52,446 nucleotides of DNA from the NCBI GenBank assembly GCA_003134435.1, contig PLBE01000196.1, positions 57,698 to 110,143 of the forward strand, written 5' to 3'. Both the position numbers and the translations under genes were made by a program. Under the pieces are notes generated by a model. It had not been told where the DNA came from. It saw nothing but the letters and a program-made list of their open reading frames with translations, and ran no database searches. The stretch comes from Acidobacteriaceae bacterium (GTDB taxonomy: Bacteria > Acidobacteriota > Terriglobia > Terriglobales > Acidobacteriaceae). This document shows positions 42,335-51,589 of the stretch, one piece after another. Position 1 is the stretch's first letter. The number at the start of each line of letters is the position of its first letter.

Positions 42335-43579
42335 TTGCAGGGAACCAACCTCAAAAAGCTCTTACGAACCGTCGAAGCGCTGGCGGAGCTGGGTCCCGAA
42401 CTTACGGCGGACCGCGACTTCCACCAAACCGCTCGCGCCATGCTGAACGCGGTCATGGAAGCAGCCGGTGCCCGCGAAGCGGCTCTATTCTCATTCGGCG
42501 AACGGCCGTCAGTGCTTACTTCGGTCGATGCCGAGGGATTCGCGCTCCTCCCGGATCCGTCGATCATCCCCCTGCTTCCCCGTCACGTGCATGCTCTGAC
42601 TGCAGCCACGGGCCCAGTGCTGCTCAACACTTCCACCTACGATATTTTCCTCAGTTCAAACGGCAATGTCGCGCCCGAACTATTCAAGTGTGTTTGCCCC
42701 CTGAAAGTACGCGGAAAGCTCGCCGGAGTGATTGCCCTGGGACGCCGGCTCGGCGATGCCCGCTACGAAGAAGACGCTCTCGATGCGTTTGAAATGTTGA
42801 GCCACTACGTGGCGCTGGCCATTCAAAATCACACGCTCGGCCAGACCCTGGCACAGCGCGTTTCGGAAAACCTGCGGCTCCTGGCTTCGCTGCACGGGTT
42901 CTACGACAATGCGCTGGAGGCCTTCGCGACCGCCATCGACGTCAAACACGTCAACATTCATGGCCACTCGCTGCGCGTCGGACGCTACGCCCAAGCCATC
43001 GGCGAAGCCATGGGGATGGATCCGACTGCGGTCGCATCGTTGCGCTCGGCGGGCTACCTGCACGACATTGGGAAGGTTGCCGTCGATAAACGGCTGTTCG
43101 AAAAACCCTCGCAACTCGATGCAGAAGAATCCCGGGCCATGCGCGACCACACCGTGGTTGGACACCAGATCGTCAGCCAGGTGCAGTTCCCCTGGCCGCA
43201 GATTCCGGAAATCGTGCGCTGGCATCATGAGCGGGGAGATGGTTCCGGCTACCCGGACGGCTTGCATGGCGACGAAATGCCGCAAGCCGTGCGCATTATT
43301 GCTCTGGCTGATAGCTTCGATGCCATGACCAGCGAGCGTCCCTACCGCGAACGCCTCTCCGTCGGCACCGCGCTTCAGGAGTTGATCCGCATGTCTCCCC
43401 AAAAATATGATCCCCATGCCCTGCAGGCTTTGCTCATCCAGGTGCGGAGGGACGCCATTGGAACCAACCGCATCCCGATTTTTGAACCTGGCGGGATGAA
43501 CCTTTCCGCCGGCGATGTGGATCAACTGGCCTCGACTCTGCAACACCGCCTCACCCAGGACAAGGTCTTTGTCACCTGA
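42335..43579 (+). CDS. GAF-HD-GYP protein, probable c-di-GMP phosphodiesterase
   Basis: A 414-residue soluble protein. The N-terminal part (about 10-170) is GAF-like (REAALFSFGERPSVLTSVDA, CPLKVRGKLAGVIALGR). The C-terminal part is an HD-GYP domain with GYLHDIGKVAVDKRLF (HD at 243-244), DHTVVGHQIV (271-280), and RWHHERGDGSGYPDGL, in which HHERGDGSGYPDG (297-309) contains the GYP triad, then ALADSFDAMTSERPYR. All metal-binding positions appear intact, so c-di-GMP hydrolysis is likely. The TTG start at 42335 is tentative. It is divergent from the GAF-TonB gene across about 190 bases, so the two may share a regulatory region. What the GAF domain binds is unknown. Confidence 0.9.
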   Translation: MQGTNLKKLLRTVEALAELGPELTADRDFHQTARAMLNAVMEAAGAREAALFSFGERPSVLTSVDAEGFALLPDPSIIPLLPRHVHALTAATGPVLLNTSTYDIFLSSNGNVAPELFKCVCPLKVRGKLAGVIALGRRLGDARYEEDALDAFEMLSHYVALAIQNHTLGQTLAQRVSENLRLLASLHGFYDNALEAFATAIDVKHVNIHGHSLRVGRYAQAIGEAMGMDPTAVASLRSAGYLHDIGKVAVDKRLFEKPSQLDAEESRAMRDHTVVGHQIVSQVQFPWPQIPEIVRWHHERGDGSGYPDGLHGDEMPQAVRIIALADSFDAMTSERPYRERLSVGTALQELIRMSPQKYDPHALQALLIQVRRDAIGTNRIPIFEPGGMNLSAGDVDQLASTLQHRLTQDKVFVT

Positions 43580-43699
43580 AACTCGTCCCCATGGGGAACC
43601 GGGGGTCGTGCTCGTCCCGCCGAGCGCTGCAACTGCGGCCAAATCAAACACTCCCCGGCCAAGTTCGTCTCGGTGTAAAATCACAGCCTAGTCTTCCGG

Positions 43700-43719
43700 G
43701 GTTTGGTTTGGTTTGGTTT
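43700..43719. repeat. Tandem (GGTTT)4 microsatellite in the tkt leader
   Basis: Four perfect copies of GGTTT stand 120 bases before the transketolase start. A short hairpin (CCAAATG/CATTTGG, 43752-43769) follows. Slipped-strand changes here would alter promoter spacing, but a promoter is not clearly visible. Confidence 0.7.
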
Positions 43720-43838
43720 CTCGATCACAGGTGTAAACTTGGGCGGTCGGCCCAAATGTATCCATTTGGCGTTGGCTTCATCTCATCCAGAAGTAGGGTA
43801 AGGCAAGCGAATTTGCCAGGAGAGACAGGAGAGAATTG

Positions 43839-45917
43839 ATGGCCGTCAGTGACCAGTCTGTCGCCACTGGTACGCAACTGGATCAGTTGTGTATCAACAC
43901 CATCCGCACGCTTTCGATGGACGCGGTGCAGAAGGCCAACTCCGGCCATCCCGGCACGCCCATGGCTCTGGCTCCCGTCGCCTACTGCCTGTGGCAACAG
44001 TTCCTCGGTTACGATCCGGAAAATCCGCTCTGGCCGAATCGCGATCGCTTCGTCCTCTCCAACGGCCACGCCTCCATGTTGCTGTACTCGCTCATTCACC
44101 TGGCCGGCGTGCGCGACGTGGCTCCCGGCGGAAAGGTTCTTTCCAGCCCTTCCCTGTCGCTCGATGAGATTAAGAATTTCCGGCAACTGGGCAGCAAGAC
44201 GCCTGGCCATCCTGAATACGGCTTGACCTCGGGAGTCGAAACCACCACAGGCCCGCTCGGTCAGGGCGTCGCTAACAGCGTCGGCATGGCCATCGCCGAA
44301 CGCTGGCTGGCCGAGTATTTCAATCGTCCAGGCTTCGAACTGTTCAACTACAACATCTGGGTCATCTGCGGCGACGGCGACATGATGGAGGGAATTTCTT
44401 CCGAAGCCGCTTCCGTCGCCGGCCATCTCAAGCTCTCGAATCTTTGCTGGATTTACGACAACAACCACATCACCATCGAAGGCAACACCGATCTCGCCTA
44501 CGACGAAAATGTGCCGGCCCGTTTTGCCGCGTATGGCTGGGATGTGCAGCACGTCCACGATGCCAACGACCTGGTCGCGCTGGCCAACGCCTACACCCAT
44601 GCCCTGGGCGTGAAAGACCGCCCCAAACTCATCGTGGTCGACAGCCATATCGGCTTCGGCTCGCCCCACCGGCAAGACACCAAAGAAGCGCATGGCGAAC
44701 CGCTGGGCGAAGAAGAAGTGAAGCTCACCAAGCGCGCGTATGGCTGGCCGGAAGACGCGAAATTCCTGGTCCCCGATGGCGTCCAAGAGAACTTCCGCGA
44801 AGTTATGGGCAAGCGTGGACGGCAATTGACCAGCCAGTGGAACACGCTTCTCTCCAAGTACAGCGCGCAGTATCCCGATCTGGCGACTCAATTCGAACGC
44901 CTGCAACACCGCCAATCGGCCGCGGGATGGGACAAGGAATTGCCGACCTTCGCGCCCGACGCCAAGGGACTCGCCACCCGCGATTCGTCCTCCAAAGTGC
45001 TGAATGCCATCGCCAAGAACGATCCCTGGCTCATGGGCGGCTCGGCCGATTTATATCCCTCCACGAAAACGCGGCTCACCTTCGACGGCGCCGGTGATTT
45101 CGAGGCCAATCATTACAACGCCCGGAATTTCCATTTCGGCATTCGCGAGCACGCCATGGGCGCGATTGTAAACGGCATGAGTCTGGCGAATCTTCGCGCC
45201 TACGGGTCGACCTTCCTCATTTTCAGCGACTACATGAAAATGCCGATCCGCCTTTCGGCCGTCATGGAAGTTCCGTCGATCTGGATTTTTACTCACGATT
45301 CCATCGGCGTCGGCGAAGATGGACCGACCCACCAGCCCATCGAACAGTTAATAACGCTGCGCGCCATACCTGGCCTCATTACGTTGCGTCCTGCCGATGC
45401 CAACGAAGTTGTCGAGGCTTGGAAGGTGATCATGAATTTGAAGAAGGAACCGGTCGCGCTCATTCTGACCCGGCAAGCGCTTCCAACCTTCGATCGGACC
45501 AAGTACTCATCGCCAGCCGGAGTGGCTCGAGGCGCCTACATTCTGGCCGATGCGGAAGGCGGTAAGCCCCAGGTCATTCTGATGGCCACGGGCAGCGAAG
45601 TCTATCTCTGCATCGAAGCTTACGAAAAATTAAAGGCGGAGGGCATTCGGGCTCGCGTCGTCAGTATGCCTTCCTGGGACCTATTCGAACACCAGGACCA
45701 GGGTTACCGCGATCAGGTGCTTCCACCCGACGTCACCGCGCGAGTCGCAGTCGAGATGGCCTCGACCTTCGGCTGGGCGCAGTACGCCGGACCGAAGGGC
45801 CACATCATCGGCATGACCACCTTTGGAGCGTCCGCGCCACTCAAGGATTTACAAAAGAAGTTCGGCTTCACCACCGACGCCATATTGCAGGCAGCTCGCG
45901 CACTGGTCGGCCAGTGA
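43839..45917 (+). CDS. tkt: Transketolase
   Basis: A 692-residue thiamine-diphosphate enzyme that moves two-carbon units between ketose and aldose phosphates in the pentose phosphate pathway. The N-terminal NSGHPGTPMALAPVAYCLW (about 27-45), GPLGQGVANSVGMAIAERW, the ThDP-binding GDGDMMEGISSEAASVAGHL ending with N and the IYDNNHITIEG loop, and the middle-domain FGIREHAMGAIVNGMSL are all present. The ATG at 43839 has AGGAGAG upstream. It is the first gene of an operon with the tal-pgi fusion (53-base gap), gnd, zwf and pgl. Length matches bacterial transketolases. Confidence 0.97.
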   Translation: MAVSDQSVATGTQLDQLCINTIRTLSMDAVQKANSGHPGTPMALAPVAYCLWQQFLGYDPENPLWPNRDRFVLSNGHASMLLYSLIHLAGVRDVAPGGKVLSSPSLSLDEIKNFRQLGSKTPGHPEYGLTSGVETTTGPLGQGVANSVGMAIAERWLAEYFNRPGFELFNYNIWVICGDGDMMEGISSEAASVAGHLKLSNLCWIYDNNHITIEGNTDLAYDENVPARFAAYGWDVQHVHDANDLVALANAYTHALGVKDRPKLIVVDSHIGFGSPHRQDTKEAHGEPLGEEEVKLTKRAYGWPEDAKFLVPDGVQENFREVMGKRGRQLTSQWNTLLSKYSAQYPDLATQFERLQHRQSAAGWDKELPTFAPDAKGLATRDSSSKVLNAIAKNDPWLMGGSADLYPSTKTRLTFDGAGDFEANHYNARNFHFGIREHAMGAIVNGMSLANLRAYGSTFLIFSDYMKMPIRLSAVMEVPSIWIFTHDSIGVGEDGPTHQPIEQLITLRAIPGLITLRPADANEVVEAWKVIMNLKKEPVALILTRQALPTFDRTKYSSPAGVARGAYILADAEGGKPQVILMATGSEVYLCIEAYEKLKAEGIRARVVSMPSWDLFEHQDQGYRDQVLPPDVTARVAVEMASTFGWAQYAGPKGHIIGMTTFGASAPLKDLQKKFGFTTDAILQAARALVGQ

Positions 45918-45970
45918 AGCATTCCGGTGTTGATGGAATAACTCAACGCCTCAAGTTTTAGGAGACGAAT

Positions 45971-48859
45971 ATGAATCCAGTGGGCACGCTCGAAACCGCA
46001 AAAGCCGCGAACCCTCTCACCCAGCTGCAGACGTTCGGCCAATCCATCTGGCTGGACTACATTCGCCGCGACCTGCTGAAGGGTGGCGAACTGCAGCGCC
46101 TGATCAGTCAGGATGGTTTGCGCGGGATGACGTCCAACCCCGCGATTTTCGAGAAGGCCATTGCCGGTTCGACGCAGTACCAGGATTTCCTGGACTCTCT
46201 CGCCGGGCGCGCCGACCTCGACGCCAAGGGCCGCTACGAATTGCTCGCCATCCGCGACATTCAGGACGCAGCCGACCTGCTAGCGCCCGTCTACAAGAGC
46301 ACGAAGAAGCGCGACGGTTATGTCAGCCTCGAAGTCTCCCCTTACCTCGCCCACGACACGAATGGCACTCTGGAAGAGGCGCGGCGGCTGTGGAAGGCCG
46401 TAGCGCGTGAGAACTTGATGATCAAAGTGCCGGGCACTCCCGAGGGTATTCCGGCATTTCGCCAACTCATCAGCGAAGGTATCAACGTCAACGTGACTCT
46501 CCTGTTTGCACAGGGAGTTTATGAAGAAGTTGCCGCGGCATACATCGATGGCGTAGAAAAGTTCGCCGCCGGAGGCGGAGACGTGAACAAGATTGCCAGC
46601 GTTGCGAGTTTCTTCATCAGCCGCATCGATTCACTGGTTGACTCCATGGCAGGCGACCAACTCAAGAAGGAAACGGATGCGGCGCGCAAGGCCAAACTGC
46701 AAGGCATCCTCGGCAAAGTCGCCATCGCCAATGGCAAATTGACTTACGAAGCCTACCAGCGCATCTTCGCGTCGCCGCGCTGGCAGGCGCTGTCCGCCAA
46801 GGGCGCGCAAACTCAGCGCGTGCTGTGGGCGAGCACGGGCACCAAGAACCCGAATTACAGCGACGTCCTCTATATCGAGGAATTGATCGGACCGGACACC
46901 GTCAACACCGTTCCTCCGGCCACCCTTGACGCCTTCCGCGATCACGGCAAGCCCCGCCAAAGCCTGACCGAGGGCTTGGATGGCGCACGAAAAACCATGG
47001 CCGATCTGGCCGGGGTTGGCATCGTCATGAAAGATGTGACTGACAAGCTGACCGCCGACGGTGTAAAGCTGTTTGCCGACGCCTTCGATACTTTGCTGGC
47101 CGCAGTCGAGAAGAACACCAAGCGGCTGAACACGCCTCCGGTGAACTCGCAGGGCGCCTCCCTTCCCGCCGATCTTGACACTGCGGTAAAAAAAAACCTT
47201 AACGACTGGCGAGCTTCCGGAAAAGTAAGACGCCTCTGGCATAACGACGCTTCGTTGTGGACCAACGATGACGAAGCCAAGTGGCTGGGATGGCTCGGCA
47301 TCACCGACGAGCAGCTCGCCAACGCGGACAAACTCAAGACGCTGGCCGCCGAGGTCAAGAGCGGCGGATTCTCCGACATTCTGCTGCTCGGCATGGGCGG
47401 ATCCAGTCTTTGCCCCGAAGTACTCGCGCTCACTTATCCACAAGCGCCCGGCTTCCCCCGGCTGCACATTCTCGACTCCACCGACCCGGCGCAAATTCTT
47501 ACCGTCGAAAAGAAAGTCGACCTCGCGAAAACCCTCTTCATTGTTTCCAGCAAGTCCGGCAGCACCCTCGAACCCAATATTTACAAACAGTATTTCTTCG
47601 AGCGCGTGCGGCAGACCATCGGCGGCGACAAGGCGGGCAGCCGCTTTATTGCCATCACCGACCCCGGCTCCAAGATGCAGCAAGTGGCCGAACGCGACAA
47701 GTTCCGTCACATTTTTTACGGACTGCCATCGATCGGCGGCCGTTACTCCGCCCTCTCCAACTTCGGCATGATTCCCGCGGCTGCCATGGGTCTTGATACC
47801 GGCAAATTTCTCCAGCGCACAAAAGACATGGTCGATTCCTGCAAGGCGTCAGTTCCCGTAGAGCAGAATCCGGGAGTGATGCTCGGCTTGGTCATCGGAA
47901 CAGCCGCCAAGCTTGGCCGCGACAAGATCACACTCGTCACCTCGCCCGGCATTGCCGACCTCGGCGCGTGGCTCGAGCAGTTGATTGCGGAATCTACCGG
48001 CAAGCTCGGCAAGGGCATTATCCCGGTCGATCGCGAAGCCCTCGGTGCGCCGGAAGTGTATGGCAACGATCGCATCTTTGCCTGCATCCGGCTGGAAGGC
48101 GAACCTGACGCCGCGCAGAATGCTCAGATCTCCGCGCTCGAAAAGGCCGGCCATCCCGTCGTGCGGATCGCCGTCGCCGACGTCTACAACCTGGGACAGG
48201 AATTCTTCCGCTGGGAAATTGCCACCGCCGTCGCGGGCTCGATTCTCGGCATCAACGCCTTTAATCAGCCCGATGTCGAAGCCAGCAAAATTGTGACCAA
48301 GCAGCTTACCTCGGCCTACGAAAGCAGCGGCGCGCTTCCGCCCGAAAAACCCATCGCCGAAGAAGCGGGCTTCAAACTTTTCACCGACAACGCCAACGCC
48401 GCCGCTCTCGCCAAGGCGGCCGGTTCCGATCATTCCGTAAAAGGCTATCTGCGCGCCCATCTGGCGCGTTTAGGCGCGGGCGATTATTTTGCCCTGCTCG
48501 GATATGTCGAGATGAATGCCGAGCACGAAGCGCTGCTCCAAACCCTGCGCATGAATGTCCGCGATCGCAAGCATGTAGCCACGGTCCTCGGCTTCGGACC
48601 ACGCTTCCTGCACTCCACTGGACAAGCCTACAAAGGAGGCCCCAACAGCGGCGTATTCCTCCAGATCACCTGTGATGACGGGAAGGATTTGCAGGTTCCC
48701 GATCAGAAATACACTTTCGGAATTGTGAAAGCAGCGCAAGCCCGCGGCGATTTCCAGGTTTTAGCCGACCGCAAGCGCCGCGCCCTGCGGGTTCACCTCG
48801 GCAGCGACGTGAAGGCAGGACTCACCAAACTGGCCGAGTTAGTCAAACAGATTTTGTAA
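45971..48859 (+). CDS. Bifunctional transaldolase / glucose-6-phosphate isomerase
   Basis: A 962-residue fusion. The N-terminal half (about 1-385) is transaldolase of the TalA/B-like class: GMTSNPAIFE (52-61), SLEVSPYLAHDTNGTLEEA (119-137) and the Schiff-base lysine K152 in NLMIKVPGTPEGIPA. The C-terminal half (about 400-962) is glucose-6-phosphate isomerase: LLGMGGSSLCPEVLAL (about 471-486), SKSGSTLEPN (about 526-535), GRYSALSNFGMIPAAAMG (about 589-606) and the later glutamate and lysine segments. Both activities seem intact. The fusion couples sedoheptulose-7-phosphate chemistry to fructose-6-phosphate/glucose-6-phosphate interconversion in one polypeptide. GGAG is seven bases before the ATG. 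It is the second gene of the operon and precedes gnd by 63 bases. The type is known in several bacterial groups. Confidence 0.96.
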   Translation: MNPVGTLETAKAANPLTQLQTFGQSIWLDYIRRDLLKGGELQRLISQDGLRGMTSNPAIFEKAIAGSTQYQDFLDSLAGRADLDAKGRYELLAIRDIQDAADLLAPVYKSTKKRDGYVSLEVSPYLAHDTNGTLEEARRLWKAVARENLMIKVPGTPEGIPAFRQLISEGINVNVTLLFAQGVYEEVAAAYIDGVEKFAAGGGDVNKIASVASFFISRIDSLVDSMAGDQLKKETDAARKAKLQGILGKVAIANGKLTYEAYQRIFASPRWQALSAKGAQTQRVLWASTGTKNPNYSDVLYIEELIGPDTVNTVPPATLDAFRDHGKPRQSLTEGLDGARKTMADLAGVGIVMKDVTDKLTADGVKLFADAFDTLLAAVEKNTKRLNTPPVNSQGASLPADLDTAVKKNLNDWRASGKVRRLWHNDASLWTNDDEAKWLGWLGITDEQLANADKLKTLAAEVKSGGFSDILLLGMGGSSLCPEVLALTYPQAPGFPRLHILDSTDPAQILTVEKKVDLAKTLFIVSSKSGSTLEPNIYKQYFFERVRQTIGGDKAGSRFIAITDPGSKMQQVAERDKFRHIFYGLPSIGGRYSALSNFGMIPAAAMGLDTGKFLQRTKDMVDSCKASVPVEQNPGVMLGLVIGTAAKLGRDKITLVTSPGIADLGAWLEQLIAESTGKLGKGIIPVDREALGAPEVYGNDRIFACIRLEGEPDAAQNAQISALEKAGHPVVRIAVADVYNLGQEFFRWEIATAVAGSILGINAFNQPDVEASKIVTKQLTSAYESSGALPPEKPIAEEAGFKLFTDNANAAALAKAAGSDHSVKGYLRAHLARLGAGDYFALLGYVEMNAEHEALLQTLRMNVRDRKHVATVLGFGPRFLHSTGQAYKGGPNSGVFLQITCDDGKDLQVPDQKYTFGIVKAAQARGDFQVLADRKRRALRVHLGSDVKAGLTKLAELVKQIL

Positions 48860-48922
48860 TCGAGGCTCGTGCGGTGACGGACCCTATGGCCCGTCCCAGC
48901 CGCCACAATCTAAGGAGCAGGA

Positions 48923-49924
48923 ATGCAACTGGGAATGGTAGGTTTGGGCAAGATGGGCGCCAACATGACGCGGCGTCTGATGCGCGGTGGTCACACCATG
49001 GTCGTTTCCGATCTGAGTGCCGATGCCGTCAAAGGTCTCGCCAGCGAAGGCGCGGTGGGCTCCTCTTCCCTGGACGATCTGGTGGGCAAGCTAAGCGCTC
49101 CCCGCGCCGCGTGGATTATGGTCCCCTCCGGAGATCCCACGGAAAAAACCGCGCAAGCTTTGCTGGCAAAGATGCAGCCCGGCGACACGATCATCGACGG
49201 CGGCAACTCTTATTTCAAAGATGACGTCCGGCGCTCCAAGATTTGCGCTGCCAAAGGCGTCCATTACGTCGACGTCGGCACCAGCGGCGGCGTCTGGGGA
49301 ATCGATCGCGGCTATTGCATGATGATCGGAGGCCCGAAAGAGGCTGTCCAGCGCCTTGATCCGATTTTCAAAACGCTCGCCCCCGGACGCGGCGACATCC
49401 CTCGCACTCCGGGACGCGAAAAAATGACCGGCGCTTCCGCCGGCACCGCCGAAGACGGCTACATCCATTGCGGGCCGTCCGGCGCCGGACATTTTGTGAA
49501 AATGGTCCACAACGGCATCGAATACGGAATGATGCAGGCTTATGCGGAAGGCTTCGACATTTTCAAGAACGCCACCAGCAAAGAGCTGCCCGAGGATATC
49601 CGGTACGACCTCAACCTGCCCGACATTGCCGAGGTGTGGCGGCGCGGCAGCGTGGTCAGTTCATGGCTGCTTGATCTCACCGCGATGGCGCTGGTCGAAA
49701 ATCCGACGCTCTCGGAATACAGCGGGTTCGTGCAGGATTCCGGCGAGGGCCGTTGGACCATCCAGGCGGCGCTCGAAGAGGCGGTTCCGGCCGAGGTCCT
49801 GACTGCGGCTCTCTACACCCGCTTCCGCTCGCGCCAGGATCACACCTTCGCGGAGAAAATGCTCTCCGCCATGCGACAGAAGTTCGGCGGCCACATCGAA
49901 CTCAAACCGCCAGCGAAGACGTAG
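48923..49924 (+). CDS. gnd: 6-phosphogluconate dehydrogenase, short type
   Basis: A 333-residue decarboxylating 6-phosphogluconate dehydrogenase, giving ribulose-5-phosphate. The Rossmann motif is [19 protein letters not shown] (about 2-20), the substrate-binding [20 protein letters not shown] is at about 116-135 and the catalytic lysine is in [20 protein letters not shown] (about 190-209). At the end of the second strand, [10 protein letters not shown] carries Asp instead of the NRT of NADP-type enzymes, so NAD preference is inferred. The length of about 330 rather than 470 residues places it in the short bacterial class with one helical bundle. AAGGAGCAGG lies upstream. It is part of the pentose phosphate operon, followed by zwf after 97 bases. 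Confidence 0.95.
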   Translation: MQLGMVGLGKMGANMTRRLMRGGHTMVVSDLSADAVKGLASEGAVGSSSLDDLVGKLSAPRAAWIMVPSGDPTEKTAQALLAKMQPGDTIIDGGNSYFKDDVRRSKICAAKGVHYVDVGTSGGVWGIDRGYCMMIGGPKEAVQRLDPIFKTLAPGRGDIPRTPGREKMTGASAGTAEDGYIHCGPSGAGHFVKMVHNGIEYGMMQAYAEGFDIFKNATSKELPEDIRYDLNLPDIAEVWRRGSVVSSWLLDLTAMALVENPTLSEYSGFVQDSGEGRWTIQAALEEAVPAEVLTAALYTRFRSRQDHTFAEKMLSAMRQKFGGHIELKPPAKT

Positions 49925-50021
49925 GCTCATGCTTGCGAGCCCGCAGGTTCGATCGGCGATGAAGGCCAATCGGATTTGCCCAGCCGCAGTTGGCAGGGCG
50001 TAACTCACTCACGAGGAACCC

Positions 50022-51563
50022 ATGGCTCAAACCGAAGTTTTGCCCGCAACCCCCAAACCGCGAGTCGGGCGCACCGCGGACCCGTGCGTTATGGTCATTT
50101 TCGGCTACTCCGGCGACCTGACGCGGCGCAAGCTCATTCCCGCTCTCTATAACCTCGCCAGCCAGCAGCTTCTGTCGCGCGAATTCGCCGTCATCGGCGT
50201 CGGCCGCAGCCCCATGAACGAGGACGACGCCAGAAAAAAACTCACTGAAGATTTCAAACAGTTCGCCACCGGCCCGGTCGATCACGATCTGTGGGAGTGG
50301 TTCGTCCGCCGCATTACTTACGTCAGTGGAGATTTCGACGATCCCGCCACCTATGACAACCTGAAACAAACCCTCGCCAAAGTCGACCAGGAACACGATT
50401 CTCACGGCAACTACTTCTTTTATCTCGCCACCGCGCCCAACTATTTCGGCGACATCGTCGAACGCCTGGCCAAAGTCGACCTGATGAAAGAAGAAAACGG
50501 GCATTGGCGTCGAGTCATTATCGAGAAGCCTTTTGGCCACGATCTCGATTCCGCCAAGGCGCTGAACCAGCAGCTTCTGAAAGTCGCTTCGGAATGCCAG
50601 ATTTACCGCATCGATCACTACCTTGGAAAGGAAACCGTACAGAACATTCTGGCGCTCCGTTTCGCCAACGGAATTTTCGAGCCCATCTGGAATCGCCGCT
50701 ACATCGACCACGTCCAGATCTCCGTGGCAGAAACCGTGGGCGTCGAAAAACGCGGAGGCTATTACGATGGAGCCGGAGCCCTGCGCGACATGGTGCCCAA
50801 CCACATCATGCAACTCATCACGCTGACCGCCATGGAGCCGCCGATTTCATTCGAGGCCAATGCCGTCCGCGACGAACAGGCCAAGATTCTCCACGCCATT
50901 CAGCCCTTCAGCAACGAAGACGTACTCAGCAAGACGATTCGCGGCCAATACGGCGATGGCACCATGGACGGCGAACGCGTCCCCGCGTACCGCTCCGAAG
51001 AAGGCGTGCCTCCCGACTCGCGCACCGAAACGTTCGTGGCCATGCGCCTCCTCATCGACAACTGGCGCTGGGCGGGAGTTCCCTTCTATCTCCGTACCGG
51101 CAAGCGCCTGCCTGGCCGCAACACGCACGTTGTGATTCAGTTCCGCCGCGCGCCCTTCATGCTCTTCCGCGAGACTCAGGTCGAAAACATGATGCCCAAC
51201 CAACTCGTGCTCCACATTCAACCGGAGGAAGGCATCTCGCTGCGCTTCGCCGCCAAAACTCCCGGACCCGCGATGCAACTCGGCGAGGTGAACATGGACT
51301 TCGAGTACTCCGATTATTTCGGGGTCAGTTCTTCCACGGGCTACGAACGTCTTCTCCACGACTGCATGATCGGTGATGCGACGCTGTTCCAACGCGCCGA
51401 CATGGTCGAAGCCGGGTGGAGCATCGTCAATCCCGTGCTCGACGTGTGGAAGGCGCTGCCGCCGCGCAATTTCCCCAACTATCCTTCTGGAACCTGGGGC
51501 CCGAAAGAATCCGATGAAATGATGGAACGCGATGGCAGGCGCTGGCGAAATTTCGAAAAATAA
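50022..51563 (+). CDS. zwf: Glucose-6-phosphate dehydrogenase
   Basis: A 513-residue enzyme of the Zwf family, oxidising glucose-6-phosphate to 6-phosphogluconolactone. The coenzyme motif is [19 protein letters not shown] (about 27-45; GYSGDL where many enzymes have GASGDL). EKPFGHD and the active-site [11 protein letters not shown] (about 193-203) are complete, with the lysine and histidine of substrate binding and catalysis, and [20 protein letters not shown] follows. Length fits. AGGA(A)CCC precedes the ATG. It lies between gnd and pgl and is probably in the same transcript; pgl starts 26 bases after the stop codon. Coenzyme preference cannot be set from the sequence by eye. Confidence 0.97.
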   Translation: MAQTEVLPATPKPRVGRTADPCVMVIFGYSGDLTRRKLIPALYNLASQQLLSREFAVIGVGRSPMNEDDARKKLTEDFKQFATGPVDHDLWEWFVRRITYVSGDFDDPATYDNLKQTLAKVDQEHDSHGNYFFYLATAPNYFGDIVERLAKVDLMKEENGHWRRVIIEKPFGHDLDSAKALNQQLLKVASECQIYRIDHYLGKETVQNILALRFANGIFEPIWNRRYIDHVQISVAETVGVEKRGGYYDGAGALRDMVPNHIMQLITLTAMEPPISFEANAVRDEQAKILHAIQPFSNEDVLSKTIRGQYGDGTMDGERVPAYRSEEGVPPDSRTETFVAMRLLIDNWRWAGVPFYLRTGKRLPGRNTHVVIQFRRAPFMLFRETQVENMMPNQLVLHIQPEEGISLRFAAKTPGPAMQLGEVNMDFEYSDYFGVSSSTGYERLLHDCMIGDATLFQRADMVEAGWSIVNPVLDVWKALPPRNFPNYPSGTWGPKESDEMMERDGRRWRNFEK

Positions 51564-51589
51564 TAAATGAAGTACGCAGCAAATTTTCC

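Noticed and set aside
42680-43684. 334-codon minus-strand frame opposite the HD-GYP gene
   Set aside because: Shadow frame; the plus strand has complete HD-GYP and GAF motifs.
43580-43838. CRISPR-like or phage attachment repeat near tkt
   Set aside because: The only repetition is the short GGTTT tract; no spaced repeats or integrase gene are present.
43725-44915. 396-codon minus-strand frame opposite tkt
   Set aside because: Antisense to transketolase with intact motifs; no start signal or recognisable protein.
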